NCBI GenBank assembly: GCA_002167435.2
Contig: NHBR02000020.1
Location: 1-34,284 of the forward strand
Length of the DNA stretch: 34,284 nt
Direction of reading: 5' to 3'
From: Allomuricauda sp. TMED12
GTDB lineage: Bacteria; Bacteroidota; Bacteroidia; Flavobacteriales; Flavobacteriaceae
The translations under genes were made by a program, and so were the position numbers. Positions 21,735 to 33,749 of the stretch are shown piece by piece (within the stretch, counting starts at the first letter, position 1; every line of letters begins with the position of its first letter). The notes under the pieces are model-generated. The model saw only the letters and a list, made by a program, of their open reading frames with translations, ran no database searches and was not told the origin of the DNA.

Positions 21735-22253
21735 ATGACAAGAGAAGAAAAAGCAACAGTAATAGAAGACTTGACTGCACAGTTGGCTGATAATCCAAAC
21801 ATTTATTTGGCGGATATATCAGGATTGAACGCTGTAGACACCTCCAATTTGAGAAGAGCGTGTTTTAAGGCTAACATTAAGCTTGCGGTTGTAAAGAACA
21901 CATTGCTTGCAAAAGCAATGGAAGCTTCTGATAAGGAATTTGGTGAACTTCCCGAAGTATTAAAAGGAAATACATCTTTGATGTTGTCCGAAACTGGGAA
22001 TGCACCTGCGAAACTTATCAAGAACTTTAGAAAAAAATCAGAAAAGCCCGTATTGAAAGGAGCCTTTATTGAAGAGGCCGTTTATGTAGGGGACAACTAC
22101 CTTGACACACTTGTTAATATCAAGTCCAAAGAGGAAGTTATTGGGGATATCATCGGATTGTTACAATCACCAGCCAAAAATGTTATTTCTGGACTTAAGT
22201 CCGGAGGTGGTAAATTGGCAGGTATCCTTAAAACCTTATCTGAGAAAGAATAA
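21735..22253 (+). CDS. rplJ: 50S ribosomal protein uL10
   Basis: uL10 is the base of the L7/L12 stalk. The 172-residue protein begins MTREEKATVIEDLTAQLADN and has YLADISGLNAVDTSNLRRAC, KLAVVKNTLLAKAM and KLIKNFRKK; its C-terminal helix (VISGLKSGGGKLAGILKTLSE) binds L12 dimers. It lies 22 bp after rplA, too close to hold the long L10 leader found in some bacteria, so any control must work through a different site. Confidence 0.97.
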   Translation: MTREEKATVIEDLTAQLADNPNIYLADISGLNAVDTSNLRRACFKANIKLAVVKNTLLAKAMEASDKEFGELPEVLKGNTSLMLSETGNAPAKLIKNFRKKSEKPVLKGAFIEEAVYVGDNYLDTLVNIKSKEEVIGDIIGLLQSPAKNVISGLKSGGGKLAGILKTLSEKE

Positions 22254-22308
22254 TTCGCGCACAATAAACTAAGTATATTTTTAAACATTTTTATTAAACG
22301 ATAGAAAA

Positions 22309-22689
22309 ATGGCAGATTTAAAAGATTTTGCAGAACAGTTGGTAAACCTTACAGTAAAAGAGGTTAATGAATTGGCCGACATTTTAAAAGAAGAATATGG
22401 TATTGAGCCTGCTGCCGCTGCAGTAGCTGTTGCTGGCGGTGCTGCCGGTGGTGGTGAAGCAGAAGCTGCTGAGGAAAAATCAGAATTTGATGTAATCCTT
22501 ACAGCTGCTGGTGGTTCTAAATTGGCAGTAGTTAAATTGGTTAAGGAATTGACCGGTCTTGGACTAAAAGACGCTAAAGAAATCGTTGACAGTGCACCAA
22601 AAGCTGTTAAGGAAGGTGTTGCCAAAGATGAGGCAGAAGGTATCAAAAAATCATTGGAAGAAGCTGGAGCAGAAGTTGAGCTTAAATAA
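22309..22689 (+). CDS. rplL: 50S ribosomal protein bL12
   Basis: bL12 forms the flexible stalk that recruits translation factors. The 126-residue protein has an N-terminal dimerisation part ([20 protein letters not shown]), a hinge rich in Ala and Gly (about 36-57), and the C-terminal factor-binding domain ([40 protein letters not shown]). It is 55 bp after rplJ and 128 bp before rpoB. Confidence 0.98.
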   Translation: MADLKDFAEQLVNLTVKEVNELADILKEEYGIEPAAAAVAVAGGAAGGGEAEAAEEKSEFDVILTAAGGSKLAVVKLVKELTGLGLKDAKEIVDSAPKAVKEGVAKDEAEGIKKSLEEAGAEVELK

Positions 22690-22713
22690 TCGCTTTTCCC
22701 ATAGGAACTTGGT

Positions 22714-22744
22714 TAAGGTCTTTCCATTTTTTGGTTAGACCTTA
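22714..22744 (+). other. hairpin in the rplL-rpoB gap
   Basis: taaggtct (22714-22721) pairs with agacctta (22737-22744) across a 15-nt loop. No T-tract follows. In E. coli the same gap holds an attenuator and an RNase III site that lower rpoBC relative to rplL; this hairpin may play a similar part, by position only. Nothing else is seen in the 128-bp gap. Confidence 0.5.
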
Positions 22745-22817
22745 GCCTATTTATATAAGGAGTGTATAAAGCCGTGCACGAACCCACTTAGTATTCACGA
22801 TTAAAATTTGTCCATAG

Positions 22818-25800
22818 ATGTTCACAAACACTATTGAAAGAGTTAATTTCGCATCCGCTAAGAACATACCGGAATATCCGGATTTCTTGGACATTCAGAT
22901 AAAATCGTTCCAAGACTTTTTTCAGCTTGAAACTAAATCTGACGAAAGAGGAAACGAAGGTCTCTACAACACCTTCATGGAGAATTTTCCGATTACAGAT
23001 ACCAGAAACCAGTTTGTACTTGAGTTTTTGGATTACTTCATTGATCCACCAAGATATTCCATCCAAGAATGTATAGAGCGTGGACTTACTTATAGCGTAC
23101 CCTTAAAGGCACGTTTAAAATTGTACTGTACCGATCCAGAGCACGAAGATTTTGAAACCATTGTACAGGACGTATATTTGGGTACTATCCCTTACATGAC
23201 TCCTAGTGGAACCTTTGTGATCAACGGTGCAGAAAGAGTTGTAGTTTCCCAGTTGCACAGATCTCCAGGGGTTTTCTTTGGACAATCTTTCCATGCAAAT
23301 GGAACAAAATTGTACTCGGCTAGGGTAATACCTTTCAAAGGATCTTGGATTGAGTTCGCAACCGATATCAACTCGGTAATGTATGCCTATATCGATAGGA
23401 AGAAAAAATTACCGGTAACTACTTTGTTCCGTGCCATCGGCTTTGAAAGGGACAAGGATATTTTGGAAATCTTCGACCTTTCGGAAGAAGTAAAGGTTTC
23501 CAAGACCGGACTTAAAAAAGTATTGGGCCGTAAATTGGCCGCCAGGGTGTTGAACACATGGCATGAGGATTTCGTGGATGAGGATACAGGAGAAGTGGTT
23601 TCCATCGAAAGAAACGAAATTGTACTTGATCGTGATACCGTTTTGGAAAAAGAGCATATCGATGAAATCATTGATGCCGACGTGAAGACCATTTTGCTTC
23701 ACAAGGAGAACAATGCACAATCCGATTACGCCATTATTCACAACACTTTGCAAAAAGACCCTACCAACTCTGAAAAAGAAGCGGTAGAGCATATTTATAG
23801 ACAATTGCGTAATGCCGAGCCGCCAGATGAGGAAACAGCTCGTGGTATTATCGACAAATTGTTCTTCTCAGACCAACGTTACAACTTAGGTGAAGTAGGT
23901 CGTTACAGAATGAACAAGAAATTGGGCTTGGATATCGGAATGGACAAACAGGTTTTGACCAAGGAAGATATCATAACCATCATTAAGTATTTGATCGAGT
24001 TGATCAACTCCAAAGCGGAGATTGATGATATCGATCACTTGTCCAACCGTCGTGTAAGAACTGTAGGAGAGCAATTGTCCTCACAATTCGGTGTAGGTTT
24101 GGCACGTATGGCACGTACCATTCGTGAGCGTATGAACGTTCGTGACAACGAAGTGTTTACCCCGATCGATTTGATCAATGCGAAGACATTGTCTTCTGTG
24201 ATCAACTCTTTCTTTGGAACCAACCAGTTGTCTCAGTTCATGGACCAGACCAACCCATTGGCAGAGATTACACACAAAAGAAGATTGTCCGCACTAGGGC
24301 CAGGAGGTCTTTCCCGTGAAAGAGCAGGTTTCGAGGTGCGTGACGTTCACTATACCCACTACGGAAGATTGTGTCCGATCGAGACACCTGAAGGTCCGAA
24401 CATTGGTTTGATATCTTCATTGTCCGTATTTGCCAAGGTGAACAATATGGGCTTCTTGGAAACCCCTTACCGTAAAGTGGAGGACGGAAAAGTAGATACG
24501 AAAAACCATATCTACCTAAGCGCGGAAGAGGAAGAGGGAATGAAGATTGCCCAAGCCAACATTCCATTGGCAGAAGATGGTACTATTGAAAGAGAAAAGG
24601 TAATTGCCCGTGAAGAAGGCGATTTCCCAGTAGTGGATCCAACAGAGGTGAAGTACACAGACGTTGCACCTAACCAGATTGCATCTATTTCTGCATCCTT
24701 GATTCCTTTCTTGGAGCACGATGATGCGAACCGTGCCTTGATGGGATCGAACATGATGCGTCAAGCCGTTCCATTGTTGAGACCAGATTCTCCAATCGTA
24801 GGTACAGGTCTGGAAAGACAAGTAGCTACCGATTCCCGAGTATTGATCAATGCTGAGGGGGATGGAGTTGTGGAATATGTGGATTCACAAAAAATCACAA
24901 TAAAATATACAAGGACCGAAGAAGAGCGCTTGGTAAGCTTTGATGATGATTCAAAGACCTACCAATTGGTGAAGTTTAGAAAAACAAACCAAGGGACCAG
25001 CATCAACTTGAAGCCAATCGTAAGAAAAGGGGACAAGGTGAAAAAAGGTCAAGTGCTTTGTGAAGGTTATGCTACCGAAAAAGGTGAATTGGCCTTGGGT
25101 AGAAACATGAAGGTTGCCTTTATGCCTTGGAAAGGATACAACTTTGAGGATGCGATCGTGATTTCTGAAAAAGTTGTTCGTGAAGATATCTTTACCTCCA
25201 TCCACGTGGATGAGTATTCCTTGGAAGTAAGGGATACCAAGTTGGGTGCAGAGGAATTGACAAACGATATTCCGAACGTATCCGAAGAGGCAACAAAGGA
25301 TTTGGACGAGTACGGTATGATCCGTATCGGTGCCGAAGTGAAGCCTGGGGATATTTTGATCGGTAAGATCACTCCAAAAGGAGAGTCTGATCCAACTCCT
25401 GAAGAAAAACTGTTGCGTGCCATCTTTGGTGACAAAGCAGGTGATGTTAAAGATGCTTCATTAAAAGCTTCTCCATCATTGAGAGGTGTGGTAATTGACA
25501 AGAAATTGTTCTCCCGCTCCATCAAGGACAAGAGAAAACGTTCCGAAGATAAAGAGGCCATCGCCAGATTGGAAATGGACTACGAGGTGAAATTCCAACA
25601 ACTGAAAGATGAATTGATCGAGAAATTGTTCAGTTTGATCAGTGGAAAAACATCACAAGGTGTAATCAACGATTTGGGTGAAGAAGTACTTCCAAAAGGA
25701 AAGAAATACACCATCAAAATGTTGAACTCCGTAGACGATTTCGCTCACTTGGTTGGAGGAAGCTGGACAACAGATGATGCTACCAATGCATTGGTTGCTG

Positions 25801-26627
25801 ACTTGTTGCACAACTACAAAATCAAATTGAACGATATTCAGGGTAACCTAAGAAGGGACAAGTTTACCATCTCCGTAGGGGATGAGCTTCCTGCAGGTAT
25901 CATGAAGTTGGCCAAAGTTTACATCGCCAAAAAGCGTAAGCTTAAAGTTGGTGATAAAATGGCAGGTCGTCACGGTAACAAAGGTATTGTTGCCCGTATC
26001 GTTCGTCAAGAGGATATGCCATTCTTGGAAGACGGAACCCCAGTGGACATTGTATTGAACCCACTTGGTGTACCATCAAGGATGAACATTGGTCAGATCT
26101 ACGAAACCGTATTGGGATGGGCCGGACAAAAATTGGGTCAGAAATATGCGACACCAATTTTCGATGGAGCCTCATTGGATCAAATCAACGAGATTACCGA
26201 TGAAGCAGGTGTTCCAAGATTTGGGCATACCTACCTATATGACGGTGGAACAGGTCAGCGTTTTGATCAACGTGCAACCGTTGGTGTTATCTACATGTTG
26301 AAACTAGGTCACATGGTAGACGACAAAATGCACGCAAGATCTATTGGACCATACTCATTGATTACACAGCAACCATTAGGTGGTAAGGCACAATTTGGTG
26401 GTCAGCGTTTTGGAGAGATGGAAGTTTGGGCATTGGAAGCCTACGGCGCATCATCTACCCTTAGAGAGATATTGACCGTTAAGTCGGATGATGTTATCGG
26501 AAGGGCCAAGACCTATGAGACCATTGTAAAAGGTGAGACCATGCCAGAACCTGGATTGCCAGAATCTTTCAATGTATTGATGCACGAACTTAAAGGTTTG
26601 GGCTTGGATATCCGTTTGGAAGAATAG
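22818..26627 (+). CDS. rpoB: RNA polymerase beta subunit
   Basis: The 1269-residue beta subunit, normal for Bacteroidota. The start [20 protein letters not shown] is typical of the group. The rifampicin-binding segment is [20 protein letters not shown] from residue 470, then LSALGPGG. Positions equivalent to E. coli S512, D516, H526 and S531 (here S472, D476, H486, S491) are the sensitive types, so no common resistance change is present. The C-terminal part has [10 protein letters not shown] and [20 protein letters not shown], the segments that meet beta-prime at the active centre. It ends 38 bp before rpoC. Confidence 0.99.
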   Translation: MFTNTIERVNFASAKNIPEYPDFLDIQIKSFQDFFQLETKSDERGNEGLYNTFMENFPITDTRNQFVLEFLDYFIDPPRYSIQECIERGLTYSVPLKARLKLYCTDPEHEDFETIVQDVYLGTIPYMTPSGTFVINGAERVVVSQLHRSPGVFFGQSFHANGTKLYSARVIPFKGSWIEFATDINSVMYAYIDRKKKLPVTTLFRAIGFERDKDILEIFDLSEEVKVSKTGLKKVLGRKLAARVLNTWHEDFVDEDTGEVVSIERNEIVLDRDTVLEKEHIDEIIDADVKTILLHKENNAQSDYAIIHNTLQKDPTNSEKEAVEHIYRQLRNAEPPDEETARGIIDKLFFSDQRYNLGEVGRYRMNKKLGLDIGMDKQVLTKEDIITIIKYLIELINSKAEIDDIDHLSNRRVRTVGEQLSSQFGVGLARMARTIRERMNVRDNEVFTPIDLINAKTLSSVINSFFGTNQLSQFMDQTNPLAEITHKRRLSALGPGGLSRERAGFEVRDVHYTHYGRLCPIETPEGPNIGLISSLSVFAKVNNMGFLETPYRKVEDGKVDTKNHIYLSAEEEEGMKIAQANIPLAEDGTIEREKVIAREEGDFPVVDPTEVKYTDVAPNQIASISASLIPFLEHDDANRALMGSNMMRQAVPLLRPDSPIVGTGLERQVATDSRVLINAEGDGVVEYVDSQKITIKYTRTEEERLVSFDDDSKTYQLVKFRKTNQGTSINLKPIVRKGDKVKKGQVLCEGYATEKGELALGRNMKVAFMPWKGYNFEDAIVISEKVVREDIFTSIHVDEYSLEVRDTKLGAEELTNDIPNVSEEATKDLDEYGMIRIGAEVKPGDILIGKITPKGESDPTPEEKLLRAIFGDKAGDVKDASLKASPSLRGVVIDKKLFSRSIKDKRKRSEDKEAIARLEMDYEVKFQQLKDELIEKLFSLISGKTSQGVINDLGEEVLPKGKKYTIKMLNSVDDFAHLVGGSWTTDDATNALVADLLHNYKIKLNDIQGNLRRDKFTISVGDELPAGIMKLAKVYIAKKRKLKVGDKMAGRHGNKGIVARIVRQEDMPFLEDGTPVDIVLNPLGVPSRMNIGQIYETVLGWAGQKLGQKYATPIFDGASLDQINEITDEAGVPRFGHTYLYDGGTGQRFDQRATVGVIYMLKLGHMVDDKMHARSIGPYSLITQQPLGGKAQFGGQRFGEMEVWALEAYGASSTLREILTVKSDDVIGRAKTYETIVKGETMPEPGLPESFNVLMHELKGLGLDIRLEE

Positions 26628-26665
26628 AATACTATATACATTAACTATATCATCACCATATTGTT

Positions 26666-29600
26666 ATGGCTAGAATAAAAGATAATAACGCACAAAAAAG
26701 GTTCAACAAAATTTCCATAGGATTGGCCTCTCCGGAGTCTATCTTGGCCGAGTCCCGTGGCGAAGTGTTGAAACCTGAAACCATTAACTATAGAACGCAC
26801 AAACCAGAGCGTGATGGGTTGTTCTGCGAGCGTATTTTTGGTCCTGTAAAGGATTATGAATGTGCCTGTGGTAAATACAAGAGAATCCGTTACCGTGGAA
26901 TTGTTTGTGACCGTTGTGGTGTTGAAGTGACGGAGAAAAAAGTACGTAGAGATCGTGTAGGGCACATTAACCTTGTGGTTCCTGTGGCGCACATCTGGTA
27001 CTTCCGTTCGCTGCCAAACAAAATAGGATACCTTTTGGGATTGCCATCCAAAAAGTTGGATATGATCATATACTACGAAAGGTATGTGGTTATACAGCCC
27101 GGTATTGCCAAAGGTCCAGAAGGTGAGGAAATCAATAAAATGGATTTCTTGACCGAGGAAGAATACTTGAACATTTTGGAATCAATCCCTACCGAGAACC
27201 AATACTTGGAGGATACTGATCCGAACAAGTTCATCGCCAAAATGGGTGCTGAGTGTTTGATTGACATATTGTCCAGAATCGATTTGGAGCAATTGTCTTA
27301 CGAACTACGTCACAAGGCGAACACAGAAACCTCAAAACAACGTAAAACTGAAGCCCTGAAACGTCTTCAGGTAGTGGAAGCTTTGCGTGAGTCGCAAAAC
27401 AACAGGGAGAATAATCCTGAGTGGATGATCATGAAGGTGATTCCAGTGATTCCACCGGAATTGCGTCCATTGGTACCATTGGATGGTGGACGTTTTGCCA
27501 CATCCGATTTGAACGACTTGTACCGAAGGGTGATTATCCGTAACAACCGTTTGAAGCGTTTGATGGAAATCAAAGCACCAGAGGTGATTTTGAGGAACGA
27601 AAAACGTATGCTTCAGGAATCTGTGGATTCCCTTTTTGATAACACAAGAAAGGCATCTGCGGTAAAAACAGAATCCAATAGACCATTAAAGTCCCTTTCT
27701 GATTCATTGAAAGGTAAGCAAGGACGTTTCCGTCAAAACCTATTGGGTAAACGTGTGGATTATTCCGCTCGTTCCGTAATTGTTGTTGGACCGGAATTGA
27801 ACTTGTACGAATGTGGTCTACCTAAAGATATGGCAGCCGAGCTTTACAAGCCATTCATTATCCGTAAATTGATTGAAAGAGGTATTGTAAAAACGGTTAA
27901 ATCTGCCAAAAAGATTATAGACAAGAAGGAGCCTGTAGTTTGGGATATTCTTGAAAACGTTCTTAAAGGACACCCAGTATTGTTGAACCGTGCCCCCACA
28001 TTGCACAGATTGGGTATACAAGCGTTCCAGCCTAAACTTATAGAAGGTAAGGCGATACGTTTACACCCATTGGCATGTACCGCATTTAATGCGGATTTTG
28101 ATGGGGATCAGATGGCAGTTCACTTGCCATTGGGGCCAGAGGCTATTTTGGAAGCGCAATTATTGATGTTGGCTTCTCAGAACATCCTTAACCCAGCAAA
28201 CGGTTCCCCGATTACCGTACCATCCCAGGATATGGTATTGGGTCTATACTATATGACCAAACACAAAAAATCTACCAAAGAAGAACCTGTTATGGGTGAA
28301 GGACTTACCTTCTATTCTTCTGAAGAAGTAGAAATAGCCTTTAACGAGAAAAAAGTTTCGCTTAATGCTGGAATCAAGGTAAGAGCGAAGGATTTTAACG
28401 AACAAGGTGAATTGGTCTATCAAATTATTGAAACCACGGTAGGTCGTGTATTGTTCAACACAGAAGTGCCAGAACAAGCAGGATTCATCAACCAGGTATT
28501 GAACAAGAAAGCTCTAAGGAATATTATTGGGGACATTCTTGCTGTTACCGATGTGCCTACTACTGCTGCGTTCTTGGATAAGATTAAATCCATGGGTTAC
28601 GATTTCGCCTTCAAAGGTGGTCTATCCTTTAGTTTGGGTGATATTATTATTCCTGCAGAAAAGCAGGATATGATCGGTGAGGCAAACGAGCAGGTCGATG
28701 GTATTATGATGAACTATAACATGGGACTTATCACCAACAATGAGCGATATAACCAGGTTATTGATGTTTGGACATCTACCAACGCCATGTTGACCGAATT
28801 GGCCATGAAGCGAATTCGTGAAGACAAGCAAGGATTTAACTCTGTATATATGATGTTGGATTCCGGTGCAAGGGGGTCCAAAGAGCAGATTCGTCAGTTG
28901 ACAGGTATGCGTGGATTGATGGCCAAGCCTAAAAAATCCACAGCGGGTGGTGGAGAGATTATCGAAAACCCGATTCTTTCGAACTTTAAGGAAGGATTGT
29001 CGATTTTGGAATACTTTATCTCTACTCACGGTGCACGTAAAGGTCTTGCGGATACCGCTTTGAAAACGGCGGATGCGGGTTACTTGACCAGACGTTTGGT
29101 GGATGTTTCACAAGATGTTATCGTTAATAGCGAAGATTGTGAAACCTTGAGAGGTATCGAGGTTGAACCATTAAAGAAAAACGAGGAGATTGTTGAAACC
29201 TTGGGTGAGAGAATCTTGGGTAGGGTATCATTGCACGATGTTTACAACCCATTGACCGAAGAACTTGTCCTTAAAGCAGGACAGGAAATCAATGAAGCCG
29301 ATGTTAAAAGGGTAGAAGCTGCTCCAATCGAGAAAGTAGAAGTAAGATCTCCATTAACATGTGAGGCTCCGCAAGGAATTTGTGCCAAATGTTACGGTAG
29401 AAACCTTGCCACCAATAAAATGGTACAACGAGGTGAAGCTGTAGGTGTTGTTGCCGCTCAGTCCATTGGTGAGCCTGGTACACAGTTAACGTTGCGTACC
29501 TTCCACGTGGGTGGTATTGCAGGTAACATTTCAGAGGATAACAAGTTGGAGTCCAAGTTTGATGGTATTGCAGAGATTGAAGACCTAAGACTTGTAGCAG

Positions 29601-30964
29601 GAGAAAACAGTGAAGGTGGTAAAACCAACATTGTCATTTCCAGAACTTCTGAAGTTAAGATAGTTGATCCAAAAACAGGAATCACATTAAGTACAAACAA
29701 CATTCCTTACGGTTCTCAATTGTTCATCAAGAATGGTGAGAAGATTACCAAAGGAACTGTAATTTGTGAATGGGATCCATATAATGGTGTGATTGTTTCT
29801 GAGTTCGCTGGGCAAATTGCTTACGAAAACATTGAGCAAGGGGTTACCTATCAAGTCGAAATCGATGAACAAACCGGTTTCCAAGAAAAAGTAATTTCTG
29901 AATCTAGAAACAAAAAACTTATTCCAACCTTGTTGATCAAGGATGGTAAAGGTGAAACATTACGTTCTTATAACTTACCGGTTGGTTCCCACTTGATGAT
30001 CGATGATGGTGACAAGGTGAAAGAAGGTAAGATCTTGGTGAAAATCCCACGTAAATCTGCTAAGGCAGGGGATATTACCGGTGGTCTTCCAAGGGTAACC
30101 GAGTTGTTCGAGGCCCGTAACCCATCTAACCCAGCAGTTGTATCAGAAATTGATGGTGTAGTATCCTTCGGTAAGATCAAGCGTGGTAACCGTGAGATTA
30201 TTATTGAGTCCAAGACAGGTGATATCAAAAAGTACTTGGTTAAATTGTCCAACCAGATTTTGGTTCAGGAAAATGACTACGTACGTGCAGGTATGCCATT
30301 GTCCGACGGTTCTATTACTCCGGAAGACATCTTGTCTATCAAAGGGCCATCTGCAGTGCAGCAATACTTAGTGAACGAAGTGCAGGAAGTGTACCGTTTA
30401 CAGGGTGTGAAAATCAACGATAAGCACTTTGAAGTTGTTGTAAGACAAATGATGCGTAAGGTAAAAATCCAAGATCCGGGAGATACCATTTTCTTAGAGA
30501 ATCAGTTGGTTCACAAAGACGACTTTATCAACGAGAATGATGAAATCTTTGGTAAGCAAGTTGTTGAGGATGCCGGTGATTCCGAAAGATTGAAACCAGG
30601 ACAGATTTTGACTGTACGTGAACTAAGGGACGAGAATTCAATTCTTAGAAGAGAGGACAAGACCTTGGTAACTGCAAGAGATGCTGTGGCAGCAACTGCT
30701 ACACCGATCTTGCAAGGTATTACAAGAGCATCGTTGCAGACGAAATCCTTTATCTCGGCAGCATCGTTCCAGGAAACAACCAAAGTATTGAACGAAGCCG
30801 CTGTAAGTGGTAAAATAGATACCTTGGAAGGATTGAAAGAGAATGTAATTGTAGGTCACAAGATTCCGGCCGGTACAGGTATGAGGGATTATGACAGTAT
30901 CATTGTAGGTTCCAAAGAGGAGTACGATGAAATCATGGCCCGAAAAGAGGAATTCAAATTCTAA
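26666..30964 (+). CDS. rpoC: RNA polymerase beta-prime subunit
   Basis: The 1432-residue catalytic subunit. The N-terminal zinc site uses C66, C68, C81 and C84 ([20 protein letters not shown]). The Mg2+-binding NADFDGDQM is at 475-483. The bridge and trigger region ([25 protein letters not shown]) and the second zinc site ([15 protein letters not shown]) are present. A strong terminator (30973-31000) follows 8 bp after the stop, closing the cluster. Confidence 0.99.
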   Translation: MARIKDNNAQKRFNKISIGLASPESILAESRGEVLKPETINYRTHKPERDGLFCERIFGPVKDYECACGKYKRIRYRGIVCDRCGVEVTEKKVRRDRVGHINLVVPVAHIWYFRSLPNKIGYLLGLPSKKLDMIIYYERYVVIQPGIAKGPEGEEINKMDFLTEEEYLNILESIPTENQYLEDTDPNKFIAKMGAECLIDILSRIDLEQLSYELRHKANTETSKQRKTEALKRLQVVEALRESQNNRENNPEWMIMKVIPVIPPELRPLVPLDGGRFATSDLNDLYRRVIIRNNRLKRLMEIKAPEVILRNEKRMLQESVDSLFDNTRKASAVKTESNRPLKSLSDSLKGKQGRFRQNLLGKRVDYSARSVIVVGPELNLYECGLPKDMAAELYKPFIIRKLIERGIVKTVKSAKKIIDKKEPVVWDILENVLKGHPVLLNRAPTLHRLGIQAFQPKLIEGKAIRLHPLACTAFNADFDGDQMAVHLPLGPEAILEAQLLMLASQNILNPANGSPITVPSQDMVLGLYYMTKHKKSTKEEPVMGEGLTFYSSEEVEIAFNEKKVSLNAGIKVRAKDFNEQGELVYQIIETTVGRVLFNTEVPEQAGFINQVLNKKALRNIIGDILAVTDVPTTAAFLDKIKSMGYDFAFKGGLSFSLGDIIIPAEKQDMIGEANEQVDGIMMNYNMGLITNNERYNQVIDVWTSTNAMLTELAMKRIREDKQGFNSVYMMLDSGARGSKEQIRQLTGMRGLMAKPKKSTAGGGEIIENPILSNFKEGLSILEYFISTHGARKGLADTALKTADAGYLTRRLVDVSQDVIVNSEDCETLRGIEVEPLKKNEEIVETLGERILGRVSLHDVYNPLTEELVLKAGQEINEADVKRVEAAPIEKVEVRSPLTCEAPQGICAKCYGRNLATNKMVQRGEAVGVVAAQSIGEPGTQLTLRTFHVGGIAGNISEDNKLESKFDGIAEIEDLRLVAGENSEGGKTNIVISRTSEVKIVDPKTGITLSTNNIPYGSQLFIKNGEKITKGTVICEWDPYNGVIVSEFAGQIAYENIEQGVTYQVEIDEQTGFQEKVISESRNKKLIPTLLIKDGKGETLRSYNLPVGSHLMIDDGDKVKEGKILVKIPRKSAKAGDITGGLPRVTELFEARNPSNPAVVSEIDGVVSFGKIKRGNREIIIESKTGDIKKYLVKLSNQILVQENDYVRAGMPLSDGSITPEDILSIKGPSAVQQYLVNEVQEVYRLQGVKINDKHFEVVVRQMMRKVKIQDPGDTIFLENQLVHKDDFINENDEIFGKQVVEDAGDSERLKPGQILTVRELRDENSILRREDKTLVTARDAVAATATPILQGITRASLQTKSFISAASFQETTKVLNEAAVSGKIDTLEGLKENVIVGHKIPAGTGMRDYDSIIVGSKEEYDEIMARKEEFKF

Positions 30965-30972
30965 ATAGAAAC

Positions 30973-31005
30973 AAACCCTGGCCTTTAGGTCGGGGTTTTT
31001 CTTTT
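30973..31005 (+). terminator. rpoC terminator
   Basis: An 11-bp stem, aaaccctggcc (30973-30983) with ggtcggggttt (30988-30998) including two wobble pairs, TTTA loop, followed by ttctttttaa. It ends the secE-rpoC transcript. Confidence 0.88.
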
Positions 31006-31022
31006 TAATACAAGTAATAAGT

Positions 31023-31334
31023 ATGGCGGAAGAAAAGAAAAAACAGAAGCAGATCAATATAGAGTTGGATGAAAAAACGGCAGAAGGAACCTATTCCAAT
31101 CTGGCGATTATCAATCACTCCGTATCCGAGTTTGTTGTGGACTTTATAAGCTTAATGCCAGGAGCCCCGAAGGCGAAGGTAAAGAGCAGGGTAATTTTAA
31201 CGCCACAGCACGCCAAAAAACTGCTGAAAGCATTAAATGATAATGTAAGTAGGTTTGAAAAGGCGCACGGACCAATACAAGACTATGAACAACCAGCAAT
31301 TCCATTAAATTTTGGACCTACTGGTGAAGCATAA
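31023..31334 (+). CDS. DUF3467 family protein
   Basis: A 103-residue cytoplasmic protein of the DUF3467 family, function unknown. Typical parts are INIELDEKTAEGTYSNLAII, FVVDFISLMPGAPKAKVKSR and VILTPQHAKKLLKALNDNV. It starts 23 bp after the rpoC terminator T-tract, so it may be expressed by read-through or from a promoter I cannot recognise. A bidirectional terminator follows. Confidence 0.88.
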   Translation: MAEEKKKQKQINIELDEKTAEGTYSNLAIINHSVSEFVVDFISLMPGAPKAKVKSRVILTPQHAKKLLKALNDNVSRFEKAHGPIQDYEQPAIPLNFGPTGEA

Positions 31335-31363
31335 AAAAAGCCCCGATGATTCGGGGCTTTTTT
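31334..31363. terminator. bidirectional terminator
   Basis: aaaaaagccccga (31334-31346) pairs with tcggggctttttt (31351-31363), 13 bp and a 4-nt loop. A-run and T-run flank it on both sides, so it can serve both the DUF3467 gene and the convergent membrane-protein gene. Confidence 0.92.
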
Positions 31364-31371
31364 ATTGTGTT

Positions 31372-31803
31372 TTATTTTAACCAACCCTTCTGAATGCCTT
31401 TTTTTGAAAAAGAGATCAGGTAGAGCCCAATAACGATAATAATTACAGGCATGGCGTAGGTAGAGGGTCCAAATGCCTCCACCGCGTTCGAAATGAATAG
31501 CCAGTGTATAAATTGTGCCACGGCCGCAATCAATGAGATAATAAAAAGTGGCTTCGCCCATTTTTTACGAACCAAAAGGCCAATTGATGCAATAGTTCCA
31601 GAAAATACGGCAATAGCAAATGCTGCTGTGGCCCAAGCTGGGATTCCTTCAAAAGCTTCACGTTGCGCTTGATTCAAAGTTTCTAAAATGGCCTGTTGGT
31701 TAAAAGCTTGGTTGAGATAATTAAAAACACCTACTAAATTCCATAGAAGAGCGATAACGCTCACCACCCAGAACCAAGTTGGAGGTTTTACTGAAGTCGT
31801 CAT
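31372..31803 (-). CDS. four-helix membrane protein of unknown function
   Basis: A 143-residue protein with four predicted transmembrane segments: about 9-30 (PTWFWVVSVIALLWNLVGVF), 57-78, 86-106 and 117-134. It starts MTTSVKPPTWFW and has a basic C-terminus (SKKGIQKGWLK). I do not recognise a characterised family; similar four-helix proteins are common in flavobacteria. It has no operon partner: prfC ends 116 bp upstream on the same strand and nothing in that gap is convincing. Confidence 0.75.
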   Translation of the reverse strand: MTTSVKPPTWFWVVSVIALLWNLVGVFNYLNQAFNQQAILETLNQAQREAFEGIPAWATAAFAIAVFSGTIASIGLLVRKKWAKPLFIISLIAAVAQFIHWLFISNAVEAFGPSTYAMPVIIIVIGLYLISFSKKGIQKGWLK

Positions 31804-31919
31804 AATATCTTTTATTTAATTGGTTATGCTATCCAATGTACAAAAAAAAGATATATAAATAACGCAACTAATTCATATTCAGTGGGCTATATTTATTTAT
31901 GCTATTGAATTATTTGCCT

Positions 31920-33509
31920 TTACTCAAACTCAGAGGTGTAATGTAGTTTTACCGAAGGATATTTTTGTTGTGTCATTTGTAAAGAGAAAGGGGAGTCTGC
32001 CAAAAATACTAATTGCCCTCTTTTATCTGTAGCCAAAAACTTTTGTTTTACGCGTTTAAACTCTTTGAATTCTTCATTGTTTTCATCTTCTGCCTCTACC
32101 CAACAAGCTTTATGTACAGGAAAGTTCTCATAAGTACATTTGGCACCGTATTCGTGCTCCAATCTATATTGGATTACTTCATATTGCAAAGCTCCAACAG
32201 TGCCAATCACTTTACGTCCGTTCAATTCCAGAGTAAACAATTGCGCAACACCTTCGTCCATGAGTTGGTCGATTCCTTTATACAATTGTTTTGCCTTCAT
32301 AGGGTCAGCATTATTGATATACCTAAAGTGTTCTGGAGAAAAGCTCGGAATCCCTTTGTAATGCAATTCTTCACCACTGGTCAATGTGTCTCCGATCTTA
32401 AAGTTTCCGGTATCATGAAGGCCAACAATATCTCCAGGATAGGAAATGTCCACAATCTCCTTTTTCTCGGCAAAAAATGCATTGGGACTGGAGAACTTTA
32501 GTTTTTTACCCTGTCTCACATGCAAATAGGGGGTGTTCCTTTCAAAAGTACCTGATACAATTTTTATAAATGCTAAACGATCTCGGTGTTTAGGATCCAT
32601 ATTGGCGTGTATCTTAAAAACAAAACCGGAAAAATCCTTTTCATTGGCATTTACTAAACGTTCCTCTGCTTTTTTAGGCCGTGGAGATGGGGCAATGTTC
32701 ACAAAGCAATCCAAAAGCTCTCGTACTCCAAAATTATTCAAGGCAGAACCAAAAAAGACAGGTTGTAATTTACCTTTTAAATAAGCCTCTTTATCAAAAT
32801 CCGGATAGACCCCGGCCACAAGTTCCAAATTATCCCTCAATTCATTGGCTGCATTGGCCCCTATGATTTCTTCAAGCTCTGGATTGTCCAAGTTATCAAA
32901 AGCAATGGTTTCTTCAATGTTCTTTTTGCTGTTACCACTAAAAAGATTGATGTTCTTTTCGTAGATGTTGTAGATACCCTTGAAATCATATCCCATTCCA
33001 ATGGGAAAACTTAGCGGAGTTACTTTCAAGCCTAGTTTTTGTTCAACTTCATCAAGAAGGTCAAAAGCATCTTTACCTTCGCGGTCCAATTTGTTGATGA
33101 ATACGATCATCGGAATATTCCGCATACGGCAAACTTCTACCAGTTTCTCAGTCTGTTCCTCTACACCCTTGGCCACATCAATTACCACAATAACACTGTC
33201 AACAGCGGTCAAAGTTCGGAAAGTATCCTCTGCAAAATCTTTGTGCCCAGGTGTATCCAGAATATTTATTTTTTTGTCCTTATAAATAAAGGCCAATACG
33301 GAAGTAGCTACAGAAATACCCCTTTGGCGCTCAATTTCCATAAAATCGCTCGTAGCCGACTTTTTGATTTTATTGCTTTTTACGGCACCAGCTTCCTGGA
33401 TTGCACCACCGAACAACAGTAATTTTTCGGTCAAGGTTGTTTTTCCGGCATCAGGGTGGGAGATAATGCCAAAAGTTCTTCGTTTTGCTATTTCCTTTTC
33501 AAATTCCAT
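31920..33509 (-). CDS. prfC: peptide chain release factor 3
   Basis: RF3 is the GTPase that removes RF1 or RF2 from the ribosome after termination. I take the start at 33509 (MEFEKEIAKRRTFGIISHPD, 529 residues); an in-frame ATG at 33554 would add 15 residues over the promoter. GTPase motifs are SHPDAGKTT (17-25), RQRGISVATSV, DTPGHKDF and NKLDRE. Domains II and III with RLVNANEKDFSGFVFKIHANM and GALQYEVIQYRLEHEYGAKC follow. A -7 box on the minus strand, TATTTTTG (plus 33525-33532), lies 15 nt upstream; no -33 match was seen. Confidence 0.97.
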   Translation of the reverse strand: MEFEKEIAKRRTFGIISHPDAGKTTLTEKLLLFGGAIQEAGAVKSNKIKKSATSDFMEIERQRGISVATSVLAFIYKDKKINILDTPGHKDFAEDTFRTLTAVDSVIVVIDVAKGVEEQTEKLVEVCRMRNIPMIVFINKLDREGKDAFDLLDEVEQKLGLKVTPLSFPIGMGYDFKGIYNIYEKNINLFSGNSKKNIEETIAFDNLDNPELEEIIGANAANELRDNLELVAGVYPDFDKEAYLKGKLQPVFFGSALNNFGVRELLDCFVNIAPSPRPKKAEERLVNANEKDFSGFVFKIHANMDPKHRDRLAFIKIVSGTFERNTPYLHVRQGKKLKFSSPNAFFAEKKEIVDISYPGDIVGLHDTGNFKIGDTLTSGEELHYKGIPSFSPEHFRYINNADPMKAKQLYKGIDQLMDEGVAQLFTLELNGRKVIGTVGALQYEVIQYRLEHEYGAKCTYENFPVHKACWVEAEDENNEEFKEFKRVKQKFLATDKRGQLVFLADSPFSLQMTQQKYPSVKLHYTSEFE

Positions 33510-33524
33510 AAACAAAAATTTCGG

Positions 33525-33532
33525 CAAAAATA
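33525..33532 (-). promoter_or_regulatory. prfC promoter -7 box
   Basis: On the minus strand TATTTTTG fits TAnnTTTG, 15 nt before the chosen prfC ATG. No good -33 element is seen 19-21 nt upstream. Confidence 0.5.
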
Positions 33533-33588
33533 GGGGATTTATATGTTTTGCCACTCATTTTTAGGAGGATTCGGGATTGTTAATATAA

Positions 33589-33749
33589 TTGGAAAAAAAT
33601 AAAGGATTTAATCTAGTCAAAACCAAAAAGAAAGGTAATTTTCGCCTGTTTTAGTTTCACTGGCCATCCTACTTGGAAAGTATTCATTTGCAAAACAGGT
33701 GGATGAGGTAAGTAATGATGAGGAAATCGCCTTTTATCGATTAAAATAG
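33589..33749 (+). pseudogene. possible remnant of a secreted-protein gene (doubtful)
   Basis: This lies in the 395-bp gap between prfC and the last gene. One frame from TTG 33589 reads EKNKGFNLVKTKKKGNFRLF then stops; an overlapping frame (33639-33749) reads VLVSLAILLGKYSFAKQVDE, then VSNDEEIAFYRLK and stops. Joined by a frameshift, basic residues followed by a hydrophobic stretch and SFA would resemble a signal peptide. No ATG start is present in either part. It could equally be chance. The rest of the gap holds a palindrome, atagtttaactat (33764-33776), and nothing else I can support. Confidence 0.2.

Noticed and set aside
22281..22646. Antisense frame of 121 codons over rplL
   Set aside because: A mirror effect of the biased, Ala-rich codons of rplL; no signals and no known family.
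33510..33554. Upstream start of prfC
   Set aside because: It spans the -7 promoter box and adds residues not found in RF3, whose N-terminus is close to the GTPase domain.
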